The notes beneath the pieces were generated by a model, which did no database searches, was not told where the DNA came from, and was given only the letters and a program-made list of their open reading frames with translations. A program made the translations under genes and the position numbers. A DNA stretch of 64,000 nucleotides from Adiantum capillus-veneris. Taxonomy: Eukaryota > Streptophyta > Polypodiopsida > Polypodiales > Pteridaceae. Below, one piece after another: positions 35,194 through 41,383 of this stretch; position 1 is the first letter of the stretch; the number at the start of each line of letters is the position of its first letter. Location of the stretch: positions 23,734,451-23,798,450 of the forward strand of contig CM043948.1 of NCBI GenBank assembly GCA_014529385.2, in the 5' to 3' direction.

Positions 35194-36481
35194 AACGAAA
35201 TGTTCTATTAAAGTCTTCAAAAGGCCAAAATGACCTATGAGACCACAAAGTTACAACCTGATGTATTTGATACAATGTCTGAGTACCAAAGCAAAAGGAA
35301 CTGAAAACTAAAAAGCTGAATGCTAAGTCTAAAGCTAAATACGAGCTAATCAGGTAGCTAAGACTAGGCTGATACAATGTCTAATATAAATGATGATATA
35401 AGAGCTGATACAAAACAGTCCTCATGTGGATCACAAGATATCCATCATCGGTCGTGGCAGATCTCATCAATCTCCTCCACGGTCAGTAATCTGACCGAGC
35501 GTCGTGCCTATTGGGCCAAAGTTATCCGAATCCTCTGATGTAGCCTCTGTCGATGATGTGTATTCCTCCTTGGTCGTGGACGTCTAAATCTCCCTATCTC
35601 AGTCGCTCAATCGATGAAAGTGCCTTTGGTGCGAGAAACATGTGAGCTCTGATGGGCTGCTCCTCCGCATGCCCAGTGCCTGCTCTAACGAAATATGTGA
35701 TCCGTCGCTGTGGATGGATGGCCTCTACCCTCATTAGACTCTATCTCTCTCTGGGCACAACTCAAGTAAAAACAGTCCTAGACATCTATGGTCCTCATAC
35801 CTCATGACTCTAGAAAGTGGTCCAAAGCCCTCTTTGAATAAGCAATGAAAGCGCCCTCGTATCTCATAATAGACCGTGCAGTGGCATATGTAGTGCAACT
35901 CTGTCTCAGGCTCCATATGGCATCGGGGACATGTCCTGGCCTCTGCTGGTACTCCTTTATATCTGCCAATCTCAATCCGAAGCTGGTGTGAAGATGTGTG
36001 TATCTGGCGAGAGAGAGAGAGAGAGAGATATTTCATTATCGTCCTCGGAGGTCAAATATGACCTATGGGACCAAGAGAACATACATGACTAGACCTCTTA
36101 CTAGAGGAGTACATAGAGAATCATGACTACTATGGATACAACAAAAATTGTGACATATGTCACTTAGGGGGAGAAGAGGGAGAAAGTGGCTTGGGTGTTT
36201 TCGGAGCCCGAAAGTCCTCGACAATGGCCTTGCCGCCTCGATAGACAGCCCACTTGCCAGCTGCTCGTGCTTCTCGAACCTTTTGGAGTTCTTGTTTCTT
36301 GACTTTGAGTTGGGCAGGGGTCAAAGCCTCATTGATCCATACTTTACTGCCCTTGAGAAGTAGTCCTTGGTGTAGAAGTGCTATGCGCGCCTCTTTGGTT
36401 TTGAAGACAAGGATGCCTTGGTTGGTGCGATTGTCGTGGTGAACCTTTTCGATTGTGTTGGGGTCAAACTTGGTTGGATGA

Positions 36482-36513
<32 letters not shown>

Positions 36514-37176
36514 GGCAAAAGATGCTTAAATTGGTCTCTCAATCAGATATTCTCATTTAAAGCACGTCATGAAAAGGGGGAAAATAGATATTGCCTCGTA
36601 AAAGATGTTCACCTCAACACTGTGAGACAAGAAACAGGTGGCCACCTAAGATAGATTGATATGTTGCATAAAACTGCATGGCTAGTCAAGCCTGCTTTTT
36701 CAGAAGAGATTTGCACTTAAAAGTCCAGCAGAAAGTTGTCCAGCATGAAAACATGCACCAAAGGAAGCGCACACTTAAGAGGACAAGATTGATGAATAAT
36801 GAGGAGGAAACGGACCCTGCACTTCAGATCTTAACCTTTGAACCCTGGGTATCTAAATCATGAGAACCAAAAATTATTAGGGATCCGGCATGCGGAAGAA
36901 AAAAAAGACCTACCCCCATTCAGTTTTAGTTCCTTGAAAAAGACCTAGCCCCATTCAGTTTTAGTTCCTTGACATCAATGTGGATAGGCACAACAGCAGC
37001 AAATAAAAACCTTTTTCAGCATGCTTCAAAATTGAAATGCTCGTCTCGTGTAAACTCCAAAAATTTTGGAAAGTGGCTCATATCAACGAGTTCATTCTAC
37101 CTCTTGACGACTTTGAAGGGCTGATACAAGGTCTCCACAACTCTCTGTCCTTTTGATGCTGCCATGCAGCCGTGAC
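19109..37176 (-). CDS. O-fucosyltransferase family (GT106/DUF246-type) gene, 9 exons found, N-terminus missing
   Basis: The exons on the minus strand, 5' to 3', are 37101-37176, 34194-34261, 34017-34105, 33733-33930, 32697-32904, 32422-32589, 32162-32329, 19388-19578 and 19109-19301. All join in phase at GT-AG borders and give 452 residues ending in a stop. Family motifs run in order: [121 protein letters not shown] and [10 protein letters not shown]. Plant members of PF10250 are Golgi type II glycosyltransferases (protein O-fucosylation or pectin rhamnosylation). The donor and substrate cannot be told here. The signal-anchor exon is not found upstream of 37176. The largest intron is 12.6 kb. 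All nine exons lack stops, so the gene is probably functional. Confidence 0.92.
19388..19578 (-). CDS. O-fucosyltransferase, penultimate exon
   Basis: Acceptor CAATGCAG and donor AG/GTATTA. Encodes [20 protein letters not shown] through [20 protein letters not shown] to DNPNIR, the most conserved block of the family. Confidence 0.92.
20402..20454. repeat. Near-perfect 24-bp hairpin with 5-nt loop
   Basis: GATTGTTCGCGACATTTGGC(TGGA), loop GCTGG, then its inverse with a single mismatch (C versus T). Lies inside the large intron; no matching target duplication seen. Confidence 0.9.
20809..20894. repeat. (TG)n(CG)n followed by 47 G
   Basis: Alternating purine-pyrimidine DNA (about 20809-20848) runs straight into a 47-base G run (20848-20894). 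This arrangement favours Z-DNA and G-quadruplex. The length may be affected by sequencing. Confidence 0.9.
20960..21352 (-). pseudogene. 5' end of an unassigned LTR retroelement (leader and Gag start)
   Basis: The minus strand reads TTTGGTGCCCCCACTGAGG at 21337-21355, a plausible primer binding/leader sequence. A frame then starts [14 protein letters not shown], stop, [18 protein letters not shown]. No diagnostic motif; the assignment is tentative. The left end meets the TG/CG/G tract. Confidence 0.35.
21356..22252. other. Probable LTR remnants, no gene
   Basis: 21490-21510 has AATAAAGAAATACCCAAACC, which resembles the AATACAAAAAGAAATACCGA block conserved in the gypsy LTRs of this window. 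22190-22252 resembles 30195-30290 (CACGTCATC, TTAATTTTAAT, GTCACTTGGGCCCCAT). The gypsy LTR at 22253 thus seems to have inserted into an older LTR. Confidence 0.45.
22253..22921 (+). repeat. 5' LTR, G family, with telo-box cluster
   Basis: Starts TGTCACATAGTGATGACG and ends AAGTTTGTTACA, like the other G LTRs here. About six AAACCCTAA-type units lie at 22290-22410. Confidence 0.85.
22923..22934 (+). other. Primer binding site
   Basis: TGGTATCAGAGC, one base after the LTR end. Confidence 0.85.
22989..23660 (+). pseudogene. G-family Gag N-terminal region
   Basis: Starts [20 protein letters not shown], the same leader peptide as G2 and G3. A stop (TAG) follows the Phe at 23205-23207. The same frame continues with [36 protein letters not shown] and a Ser/Lys-rich stretch with further stops. 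It ends at the junction near 23660, before the Gag core and zinc knuckle. Dead copy. Confidence 0.75.
23660..24590 (+). pseudogene. Integrase core, C-terminus and chromodomain of an H-type chromovirus
   Basis: Reads [19 protein letters not shown] and [16 protein letters not shown] (second catalytic Asp in SDRD; the expected QTDGQ-E motif is degraded to QSYSQTK). [19 protein letters not shown], an acidic linker, then [14 protein letters not shown] and YFLKFKD with a shifted frame reading [20 protein letters not shown] follow, a chromodomain-like tail. At least three stops/frameshifts. It directly precedes the H-type LTR, so it probably represents the pol of H1's autonomous relatives. Confidence 0.7.
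24597..25610 (+). repeat. H-family LTR (plus orientation), truncated at right
   Basis: Follows purine tract TGTAGGGGA. Shares with the H1 LTRs: CCCTATGTG, GTGGACAAGCTAC, TTGCACACAGCATGATCATC, AAGTGACTTTGTTGG, GTAGGGCAA, GTTAATATAAAAG (TATA box) and GAGCACAGTTCGGAGCA. The right end is cut by the minus-strand gag fragment beginning near 25611. Confidence 0.75.
25015..25235 (+). repeat. AGCGTTTTCAGCCAG motif array in the H-type LTR
   Basis: About ten degenerate units around a core AGCGTTTT spaced roughly 20-28 bp, downstream of the TATA box at about 24904. The same core appears inverted in both H1 LTRs. Confidence 0.75.
25611..25993 (-). pseudogene. Gypsy Gag core fragment
   Basis: The minus strand reads [44 protein letters not shown]-stop-QFDIAF, matching the Gag of G2/G3 (YDFLKDKSKKVREFKEGG; ALSFIQQFDIAFAGG). 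The piece is cut at 25993 by an LTR and at about 25611 by the H-type LTR. Confidence 0.75.
25994..26609 (-). repeat. G-family LTR, minus orientation
   Basis: On the plus strand starts TGTAGCAGACTTGGAACTCC and ends CACCAGTTTGTGACA, followed by TACCCCCCTCTTGAAAGC, i.e. a minus-strand purine tract. It is therefore the 3' LTR of the minus element to its right. A run of 9 G lies near 26568. Confidence 0.8.
26640..27055 (-). other. Non-coding 3' tail of G-type element
   Basis: Resembles the tails of G3 (55745-56200) and G2 (46110-46700): ACCATGATTTATCGGCAATG, ACCATGTCTATTCGAGATCA and repeated CATCACA. No coding motif seen. Confidence 0.65.
27057..27370 (-). pseudogene. Integrase C-terminal region
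   Basis: The minus strand reads [18 protein letters not shown], then [20 protein letters not shown] and [14 protein letters not shown], the GPY/F-like region of chromovirus integrase. Frameshifts present. Confidence 0.75.
27370..27754 (-). pseudogene. Integrase catalytic core (undeleted version)
   Basis: Reads [40 protein letters not shown] and [20 protein letters not shown], then a stop (CAG/CTG to TAG type) before TDGQSEIAN. The second Asp (SDRD) and the Glu (TDGQSE) are present. This copy retains the ~35 residues that are missing in G2 and G3, so it serves as the reference for their deletion. Confidence 0.85.
27905..29413 (-). pseudogene. Second-family gypsy Gag
   Basis: Starts [20 protein letters not shown] at 29413. 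A Gln/Gly/Pro-rich stretch (28744-28740 region, [20 protein letters not shown]) leads into the Gag core at 28450-28560 ([30 protein letters not shown]) and a C-terminal part at 27987-28298 ([40 protein letters not shown]). It aligns loosely with G-type Gag but has a different N-terminus, so it is another family. Several stops. It ends abruptly in integrase at about 27905. Confidence 0.75.
29500..29766 (-). pseudogene. G-type Gag N-terminal fragment
   Basis: [20 protein letters not shown] and [20 protein letters not shown] parallel the G-family [14 protein letters not shown] and [19 protein letters not shown]. Followed within 100 bp by the start of a different Gag, so the two were brought together by recombination. 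Confidence 0.65.
29987..29998 (-). other. Primer binding site (minus)
   Basis: Minus strand TGGTATCAGAGC, two bases from the LTR at 30000. Confidence 0.85.
30000..30406 (-). repeat. Gypsy LTR, minus, with internal (GA)n
   Basis: Plus strand starts TGTAACAAACTTGGGCACAA and ends CAACAGTTTGTGACA. Contains about 26 GA units at 30041-30094. It interrupts a chromodomain coding sequence at its right edge, so it inserted into, or recombined with, another element. Confidence 0.75.
30407..31085 (-). pseudogene. Gypsy integrase C-terminus and chromodomain, truncated
   Basis: Minus strand: [38 protein letters not shown], then an acidic linker and [19 protein letters not shown], a chromodomain-like segment cut at 30407 by the LTR. 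A 56-bp tandem duplication (CACCTCACCCTTGA(C/A)GGG...) lies at about 30563-30675. Confidence 0.75.
31095..31630 (+). repeat. Degraded LTR remnant, plus orientation
   Basis: Contains the block AATAATAAAGAAATACCGAAAG followed by GGGCGCCAGT and, upstream, GCTTTTAGGCTTTGGGCC, in the same order as in the G LTRs. No primer site follows. Confidence 0.6.
31640..32093 (+). mobile_element. Two head-to-tail retroposon-like repeats ending in GC-rich then (GA)n tails
   Basis: Copy 1 (about 31640-31797) and copy 2 (about 31850-32022) share CTTGATGTATC, AAGGTTT, TATGCAA(T/A), a G(T/G)G...CCCAC box and TTTTGCGC, each followed by GA repeats (31798-31821 and 32023-32093). The arrangement mimics 3' ends of LINE/SINE-type retroposons with simple-repeat tails. 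Lies in the large intron close to the exon at 32162. Confidence 0.5.
32162..32329 (-). CDS. O-fucosyltransferase exon
   Basis: 56 codons, phase 0 at both ends; acceptor ATGCCAG, donor AAG/GTATGC. Encodes [35 protein letters not shown] and EELEPFK. Confidence 0.92.
32422..32589 (-). CDS. O-fucosyltransferase exon
   Basis: 56 codons, phase 0; acceptor TTGCCAG, donor GAG/GTCAGC. Encodes [20 protein letters not shown] to GKCPLTPLE. Confidence 0.92.
32697..32904 (-). CDS. O-fucosyltransferase exon with HLRFE motif
   Basis: Acceptor GTGGCAG, donor ATG/GTACAT. Encodes [20 protein letters not shown] through [20 protein letters not shown] to [11 protein letters not shown]. The HLRFE motif contributes to the nucleotide-sugar pocket in this family. 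Confidence 0.93.
33578..33650 (-). mobile_element. LINE 3' end fragment in intron, flanked by GA/GATA repeats
   Basis: The minus strand ends TTGGTCCCATAGGTCATATT, TGACCTCCGAGGACGATAAT, AAAATCT then (ATCT)n(CT)n. Same 3' terminus as the copies at 34453, 35191 and 36029. The right side abuts (GA)n at 33653-33710, 23 bp from an exon. Confidence 0.7.
33653..33710. repeat. (GA)n microsatellite next to an exon
   Basis: About 28 GA units; the exon ending at 33733 lies 22 bp to the right, so on the transcript it is a long pyrimidine run just downstream of a donor site. Confidence 0.9.
33733..33930 (-). CDS. O-fucosyltransferase exon
   Basis: Acceptor TGTTTCAG, donor GG/GTAATT. Encodes [36 protein letters not shown] and [20 protein letters not shown]. 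Confidence 0.92.
34017..34105 (-). CDS. O-fucosyltransferase exon
   Basis: Acceptor CTTGTAG, donor AAG/GTCAGC, ends in phase 2. Encodes [20 protein letters not shown] and HLNSVWQDS. Confidence 0.92.
34194..34261 (-). CDS. O-fucosyltransferase exon with [10 protein letters not shown] motif
   Basis: Encodes [20 protein letters not shown] then SS; donor TCG/GTATTT. The acceptor CTTCCAG at 34262 gives the phase that joins the upstream exon (Gly codon split). An alternative acceptor 8 bases inside (TTTGCAG) would break phase. Confidence 0.88.
34320..34354. repeat. (GT)n microsatellite
   Basis: About 17 GT units followed by TTGGGGGGGG, within the intron upstream of the [10 protein letters not shown] exon. 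Confidence 0.9.
34453..35137 (-). mobile_element. LINE 3' end, copy 1
   Basis: The minus strand starts near 35137 inside the zinc-binding C-terminus ([13 protein letters not shown] after a stop) and runs to a 3' terminus with GGTCTCATAGGTCACTTTGG, followed by (CT)n. Collinear with copy 2. Short GA stretch on the left (34440-34452), long one on the right (35138-35190). Confidence 0.75.
35138..35190. repeat. (GA)n between LINE copies 1 and 2
   Basis: About 26 GA units joining the 5' end of copy 1 to the 3' end of copy 2 (minus orientation). Confidence 0.92.
35191..36008 (-). mobile_element. LINE 3' end, copy 2, with C-terminal zinc-binding domain
   Basis: The frame 36008 to about 35734 reads [40 protein letters not shown] and [20 protein letters not shown]. 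This C-x2-C...H-x4-C region is typical of the C-terminus of some non-LTR retrotransposon ORF2 proteins. About 500 bp of 3' sequence follows to the conserved terminus. It lacks RT, so it is 5' truncated. Bounded by GA repeats on both sides. Confidence 0.8.
36009..36028. repeat. (GA)n between LINE copies 2 and 3
   Basis: Ten GA units, directly joining the 5' end of copy 2 to the 3' terminus of copy 3. Confidence 0.9.
36029..36482 (-). mobile_element. LINE-derived copy 3: ORF1 end joined to the shared 3' terminus
   Basis: The minus strand reads an open frame from about 36474 to the stop at 36160-36162: [80 protein letters not shown], ending [10 protein letters not shown]. The VWINE-LTP-Q block and basic helix are typical of the end of LINE ORF1. 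Only about 130 bp later comes the same 3' terminus as in the other copies, so ORF2 is absent. Possibly a non-autonomous derivative. GA repeats flank both ends. Confidence 0.7.
36483..36510. repeat. (GA)n at the 5' side of LINE copy 3
   Basis: About 13 GA units. Confidence 0.9.
36911..36972. repeat. ~30-bp tandem duplication
   Basis: CCCCCATTCAGTTTTAGTTC and CCCCATTCAGTTTTAGTTCC repeat with a shared AAGACCTA lead; inside the first detected intron. Confidence 0.8.
37101..37176 (-). CDS. O-fucosyltransferase, most upstream exon found
   Basis: Acceptor GTCTCAG, donor GAG/GTAGAA, ends in phase 1. Encodes [17 protein letters not shown], then ISPSKSSR. The LW(K/R)PC block precedes the first conserved block in plant family members. 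The exon(s) with the start codon and membrane anchor should lie to the right. Confidence 0.78.
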
Positions 37177-38952
37177 CTGAGACAATTAAGAAACATAGCA
37201 ATTACTACATGAAGGCTGATATGTACGAAAAAATCACATTAAGAACCTTGAGCTCTTAATCAAGTGGCAATCAAATTTTAATTAAAAAACAGATCTACTG
37301 CAGATATAACAGCTGATCAATGGACCAACTTTCTTAAAGAAAAAATCGCTAGGAGATCAACTTGTCGTTCATAATCAGGGTAAGTATGTTTCACAAGTGA
37401 AGTCTGTACTTAAAACTATAACAGAGAAAAAAACGTTTGCACGATATACACAATCAAAACAAAGAAGTACCCGGAAATTACACGATGGTGATGCAAGACC
37501 GATTTGGGAAATAGGGGAAAGGTCTGCCTCTACTATGATTAAAGCCTTTTGTTCTTAACCATCTAGAGCACAAGACTACAACTCAACTAAACACTTTTGG
37601 AACACGTGATCCGTAAATGAGTAGGCATGCACCAAAGAAAACATGGGGACCAGTTGTAAGGTAAACATGTTGTGAAGGTTCACATGGGTCTATCTTGCTG
37701 TGATATAGATAAATATATCTAGATGGATCCAGGAGACTCGTGGTAGTCATCCACAAGACAATATAATCAGTCAGCTCCATCACGCACAGCATTGACCAAC
37801 ATACCACGACATCCCAATACCCCACTAAAGTTATCAGTGCCCAGTAGAGAGCGTATGACTAAGTACATCTAGATCCCATTAACACACCCCAAAAAAAAAA
37901 AAAAAGTTCATCCTATCTGCCTTAGCAATCCGTGTAGAAACCAAGGCATGATGGACAAACCCAGATCAGATCTGCTGTATATGGAAGAGCTCCTGTCTGG
38001 CTTGTGTTTGTAGCTCAATATAGGACATGTTCATTGACGTGTCCTCAAGAAACTACTCAATCATATGCTGAAAGGGAACAAAGGCAGTATGCAGTCCAGC
38101 CCTTTCTTCACAGTCCTAATGCTGCAAAAGAACCCGTTGTGACTACAGGCCACAGGCTGTGCTGGAGCGCAACGCACGACGCCATGAAATTGGTTCATGT
38201 GGAATGTTCTTCAACAATCAGACTTAAAGAGTGATAGATTTTCCACGGTGCTGTATGACAATGTGGTTTTGCAGCATTGCAATGGTAGGCATCATTCTGG
38301 TGATGCCAAGGCGTTCCTAACTAAGCATCACAATTCCCAAGCTCGAAAATGTGACATGGGACTTGTCCATGGTATCCTTGATTCCTTGGATAGAAGCTGA
38401 AAGCAACCCACTGAGTGGGGTCACTTTGCTTGTGTCTCTTGTAGCTAATTCCGCCTCAATCGGAGTTCCCATTTGATCATAGTCAATCCCAAGGCTTCAA
38501 AAAATCAAAGGAAATAAAATTTTTAGAGGATTCTAGAATAAAGAAAATCAAGGCAGTGTCACACTAAATTTTGCCTTCGGCTCTAAGTAACTCGTTGGAG
38601 GAGGAGAATTTATGGCACCATAAACATCAGGGTACAAGTTCAATGGTTGTTTTTGCTCTCTTACAACAAAATTACTCAATTGTCAAAGTATCTATATGAT
38701 TTGGAAATCTCTAAAAGTATTACCTGTCCAAAGCGTCTGCCTTCTTGTTGCAGAGTTTCCCCTTCCTTTGGAGTAGTTCAAGGATGTTGTTGTGTCTGGT
38801 TCCGCTGATCTCGAGTAGCGAAACGATTCTGATAGTTCTGGTCAACTGAAGATCTTTCATCTTTTCGGCCTCAAAAATAAGTCCCCCTTTCATTAACTTA
38901 TAGCCAACCTTCACATGGTCCATAAGTTCTTGCATCGTGGTTATCAACTTAC
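37177..38952. other. No assigned gene; expected position of missing 5' exon(s)
   Basis: I searched the minus strand for a Met followed by a hydrophobic anchor in phase with the exon at 37176 and did not find a convincing one. Plus-strand frames at 38004-38400 and the minus frame at 38720-38947 (RTIRIVSLLEISGTRHNNIL) are unassigned. Confidence 0.35.
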
Positions 38953-39119
38953 CTATTTAGAAGGCAATACTCTTGTAGTGGTGAAGGCAATCCAATAGTG
39001 TCTCTCTCATTGTCAGATGCAGAGGCATTGAGAGAATAGGTGGAATCGAGCTTCCACACTTCCACAATCCTTTGTTCTTTCCTTGCGTTAATGAATGCAA
39101 CTTTGCCTTATTGATGGTT
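38953..39119 (-). other. Possible host exon of unknown identity
   Basis: The minus strand reads INARKEQRIVEVWKLDSTYS, then LNASASDNERDTIGLPSPLQ and EYCLLNR, followed by a strong donor AG/GTAAGT. The right edge is cut by the solo LTR at 39120. I do not recognise the protein. Could be coding or chance. Confidence 0.3.
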
Positions 39120-39611
39120 TGTAACAAACTTGGACACTCCAAGTCAAGACTCTACCGCGACACAGCAGAGATTCACTTCAAAACAGTTCACAGTTCATAA
39201 TTGATTCGAGCCCGTCAGAGTTCCGTGCCTAGAGATATTGGCCCCAAAGACTCGCGCCCCTTTCGGTTTTTCTTTTTGTATTAATCTGTAACTCAACGTA
39301 CAAGGAGTGGGAGGGGTCTCACTCTCAGACTCTGCATCCAGATGCTCTGAGTTGTGAGAGCCCAACCCACTTACTAAAGGTTTACAAGGGATGCCAAAAG
39401 CAGAGCCCCAAGCAAAAAGCAAGCGTCGGTACTGCTGCCTGCAAATCACGAAAAGCCATACGCTCAACCACATCAGCCTGCTACCGCAAATGGCGCCACA
39501 AATCACGGAGGTCCATACACTACTGCCACGTGGCAGTGCCGCCAACCGGGGGGGGGGGGGGGGGGGTGTGTATGCCACTAGAAGGGCCAGCCACGTCACC
39601 AGTTTGTGACA
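39120..39611 (-). mobile_element. Solo LTR of a G-family gypsy element, TSD TGGTT
   Basis: Plus strand starts TGTAACAAACTTGGACACTC and ends CACCAGTTTGTGACA. It is flanked by perfect 5-bp repeats TGGTT (39115-39119 and 39612-39616). No primer site or purine tract adjoins it, so the interior was lost by LTR-LTR recombination. A G run (39548-39566) lies inside. Confidence 0.92.
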
Positions 39612-39626
39612 TGGTTCCTTTTAGAT

Positions 39627-39662
<36 letters not shown>
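39627..39662. repeat. (GA)n microsatellite
   Basis: About 16 GA units ending GGGAGAG, next to the solo LTR. Confidence 0.85.
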
Positions 39663-39664
<2 letters not shown>

Positions 39665-39690
39665 TGAGGTGGAGATGTGGAGAAAGAGAG

Positions 39691-40451
39691 TGTTACAAGC
39701 TTGGACACTCCAAGAGAGAAATCAACAAACAAAAACTACAAAATCATTGAACTTTGAGAGAGAGAGAGAGAGAGGAGAGTCGACACGGCACAACGAAGTT
39801 CCAAGCCAAGACGCACTAGCCCCAAAGACTGGCGCCCCTTCCGGTATTTCTTTATTATTATGCTCGCAAAGTACAACACCCGTGGGTCCTCTTCTCTAAG
39901 ACTCTGCATCCAAATGGCACCATAATTACACGGAATGAGAAATCGGAACGCGGAACGAGGAACGGCAATAGGTATGAAAGGCCATTCCCTATTACGGATA
40001 CTCACGTTTGAAACATGGACTGAGGATTTGGAACAGACGGTGGGAATGGGAACGGGGAACGGAGACCTGAAAATGGCCATTCCCTGTAACTATGCCAGAT
40101 GCTCTGTAGAGTGAGAGGCCCATGGGTCTTTATAAACAATGCAAGGGATGCCCAAAAGCATCAAATCCCAAACGCACTAAACCCAAAAGCATTTGCTCAC
40201 AAAAGCTAACGTAGAAACATCCAAAATCTGCTAGCGTAAAAAGAGAAAATTCCCACAGCTTGCCACGTGGCATAGCCAACGCCAAAATGCGAAAATTATG
40301 CACAGGCCTGCCACATCAGCATTCATACAATCTGCCAGATCAACATGTCAGCACGATTTACAAAAATCAGCCTAAGGGTTTAAGCTTTCGGTTTTTAGGG
40401 TTTTAGGCCCCTCAACCAGTGCTCCACATGTCACAAATTGATGATGTGACA
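39691..40451 (-). repeat. Second gypsy LTR, minus, interrupted by a MITE
   Basis: Starts TGTTACAAGCTTGGACACTC. Contains GGCGCCCCTTCCGGTATTTC and the CTCTGCATCCA...GATGCTCTG block split by the MITE. Ends near CAAATTGATGATGTGACA. No target duplication found (GAGAG versus CTGCA), so the right end is uncertain. Confidence 0.65.
39917..40094. mobile_element. ~178-bp MITE inserted in the LTR, hAT-like
   Basis: Splits the conserved LTR sequence GCATCCAGATGCTCTG, leaving CCAAATG on the left and CCAGATG on the right, a near-match 7-8-bp duplication. The ends are imperfect inverted repeats (CCATAATTACACGGAATG versus CATAGTTACAGGGAATGG). GGAAC/GGAATGG-rich interior. Confidence 0.7.
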
Positions 40452-40750
40452 CTGCAACCCGAACACACACACAACCTGCCTGACGTGGCTGATCGTACGG
40501 ACGCTCGAAGTATGTGTTGACTGGCTAACTGTACGGACGACCAAAAAACGCGATGATTGATTGACGTAGCAATGTACGGATTTTTCCGCATTTTACGTTG
40601 GCTGCTGACGTGGCTTGGCTGTACAGACAGCGCTTCTGTTTTTTGTGGTCCAAAAATGCAATGTAGCCCAATTGATGACCACCTTGGCATTGTGCCTCTA
40701 TTGAGTTAGTTTCCTAGTATCCACCAACTTATTAAGTGTAACGGGGGGTA

Positions 40751-41311
40751 TGTCACAAAGTGATGACGTGGCGGACAGCAAAAACCCTAATTTCTGCCAG
40801 AAACCCTAAAATTCCTGCAAACCCTAATTTTTGCCAAAAACCCTAAATTCCGGAAATCGCGGAGGCGGATTATTAAAAAAAAAAATTTTTTTTTTTTTTT
40901 TTTGAAAAATGATGAGCGACGCGAATTTTGCTTTTGCTTTTTTTTTATTAAAAAAAAAAGAGAAAAGACTCTCTAAGAGAGAGAGAGAACTGATGCTTTT
41001 GATTTTAAAAGCTTTTGGGGCTCTGCTTTTGGGCATCCCTTGTAACCTTTAAATTAGTGGTGAGGGCCTCACTTCTCAGAGCATCTGGACGCAGAGTCTG
41101 AGAGTGAAACCCTAACCGCTCTCTTGTACTTTGATGATTGATTAATACAAAAAGAAATACCGAAAGGGGCGCCAGTCTTTGGGGCCAATATCTCTAGGCA
41201 CGGAACTCCGCCGGGCCAGTGCAAATCTATTGTGATCTGTGAATTGTTTTGAAGTGGTTATTTGGTGCTGTCGCGGTTGATTCTTGACTTGGAGTGTCCA
41301 AGTTTGTTACA
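40751..41311 (+). repeat. G2 5' LTR
   Basis: TGTCACAAAG...TTTGTTACA. Four AAACCCTAA-type telo-boxes at 40782-40852, A/T homopolymers at 40875-40960, and the block AATACAAAAAGAAATACCGA at about 41145. Essentially identical to the 3' copy. Confidence 0.95.
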
Positions 41312-41312
41312 G

Positions 41313-41324
41313 TGGTATCAGAGC
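41313..41324 (+). other. G2 primer binding site
   Basis: TGGTATCAGAGC one base after the 5' LTR; pairs with initiator tRNA-Met. Confidence 0.9.
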
Positions 41325-41383
41325 ACGGCCGATTTCTCTTCTACGGGAAATCCGATCCCCGAATTTTTTTTTCCGCGGCACCT

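Noticed and set aside
35035-35377. Minus frames with SLSLSL tracts
   Set aside because: Microsatellite translation; the real content is LINE 3' sequence.
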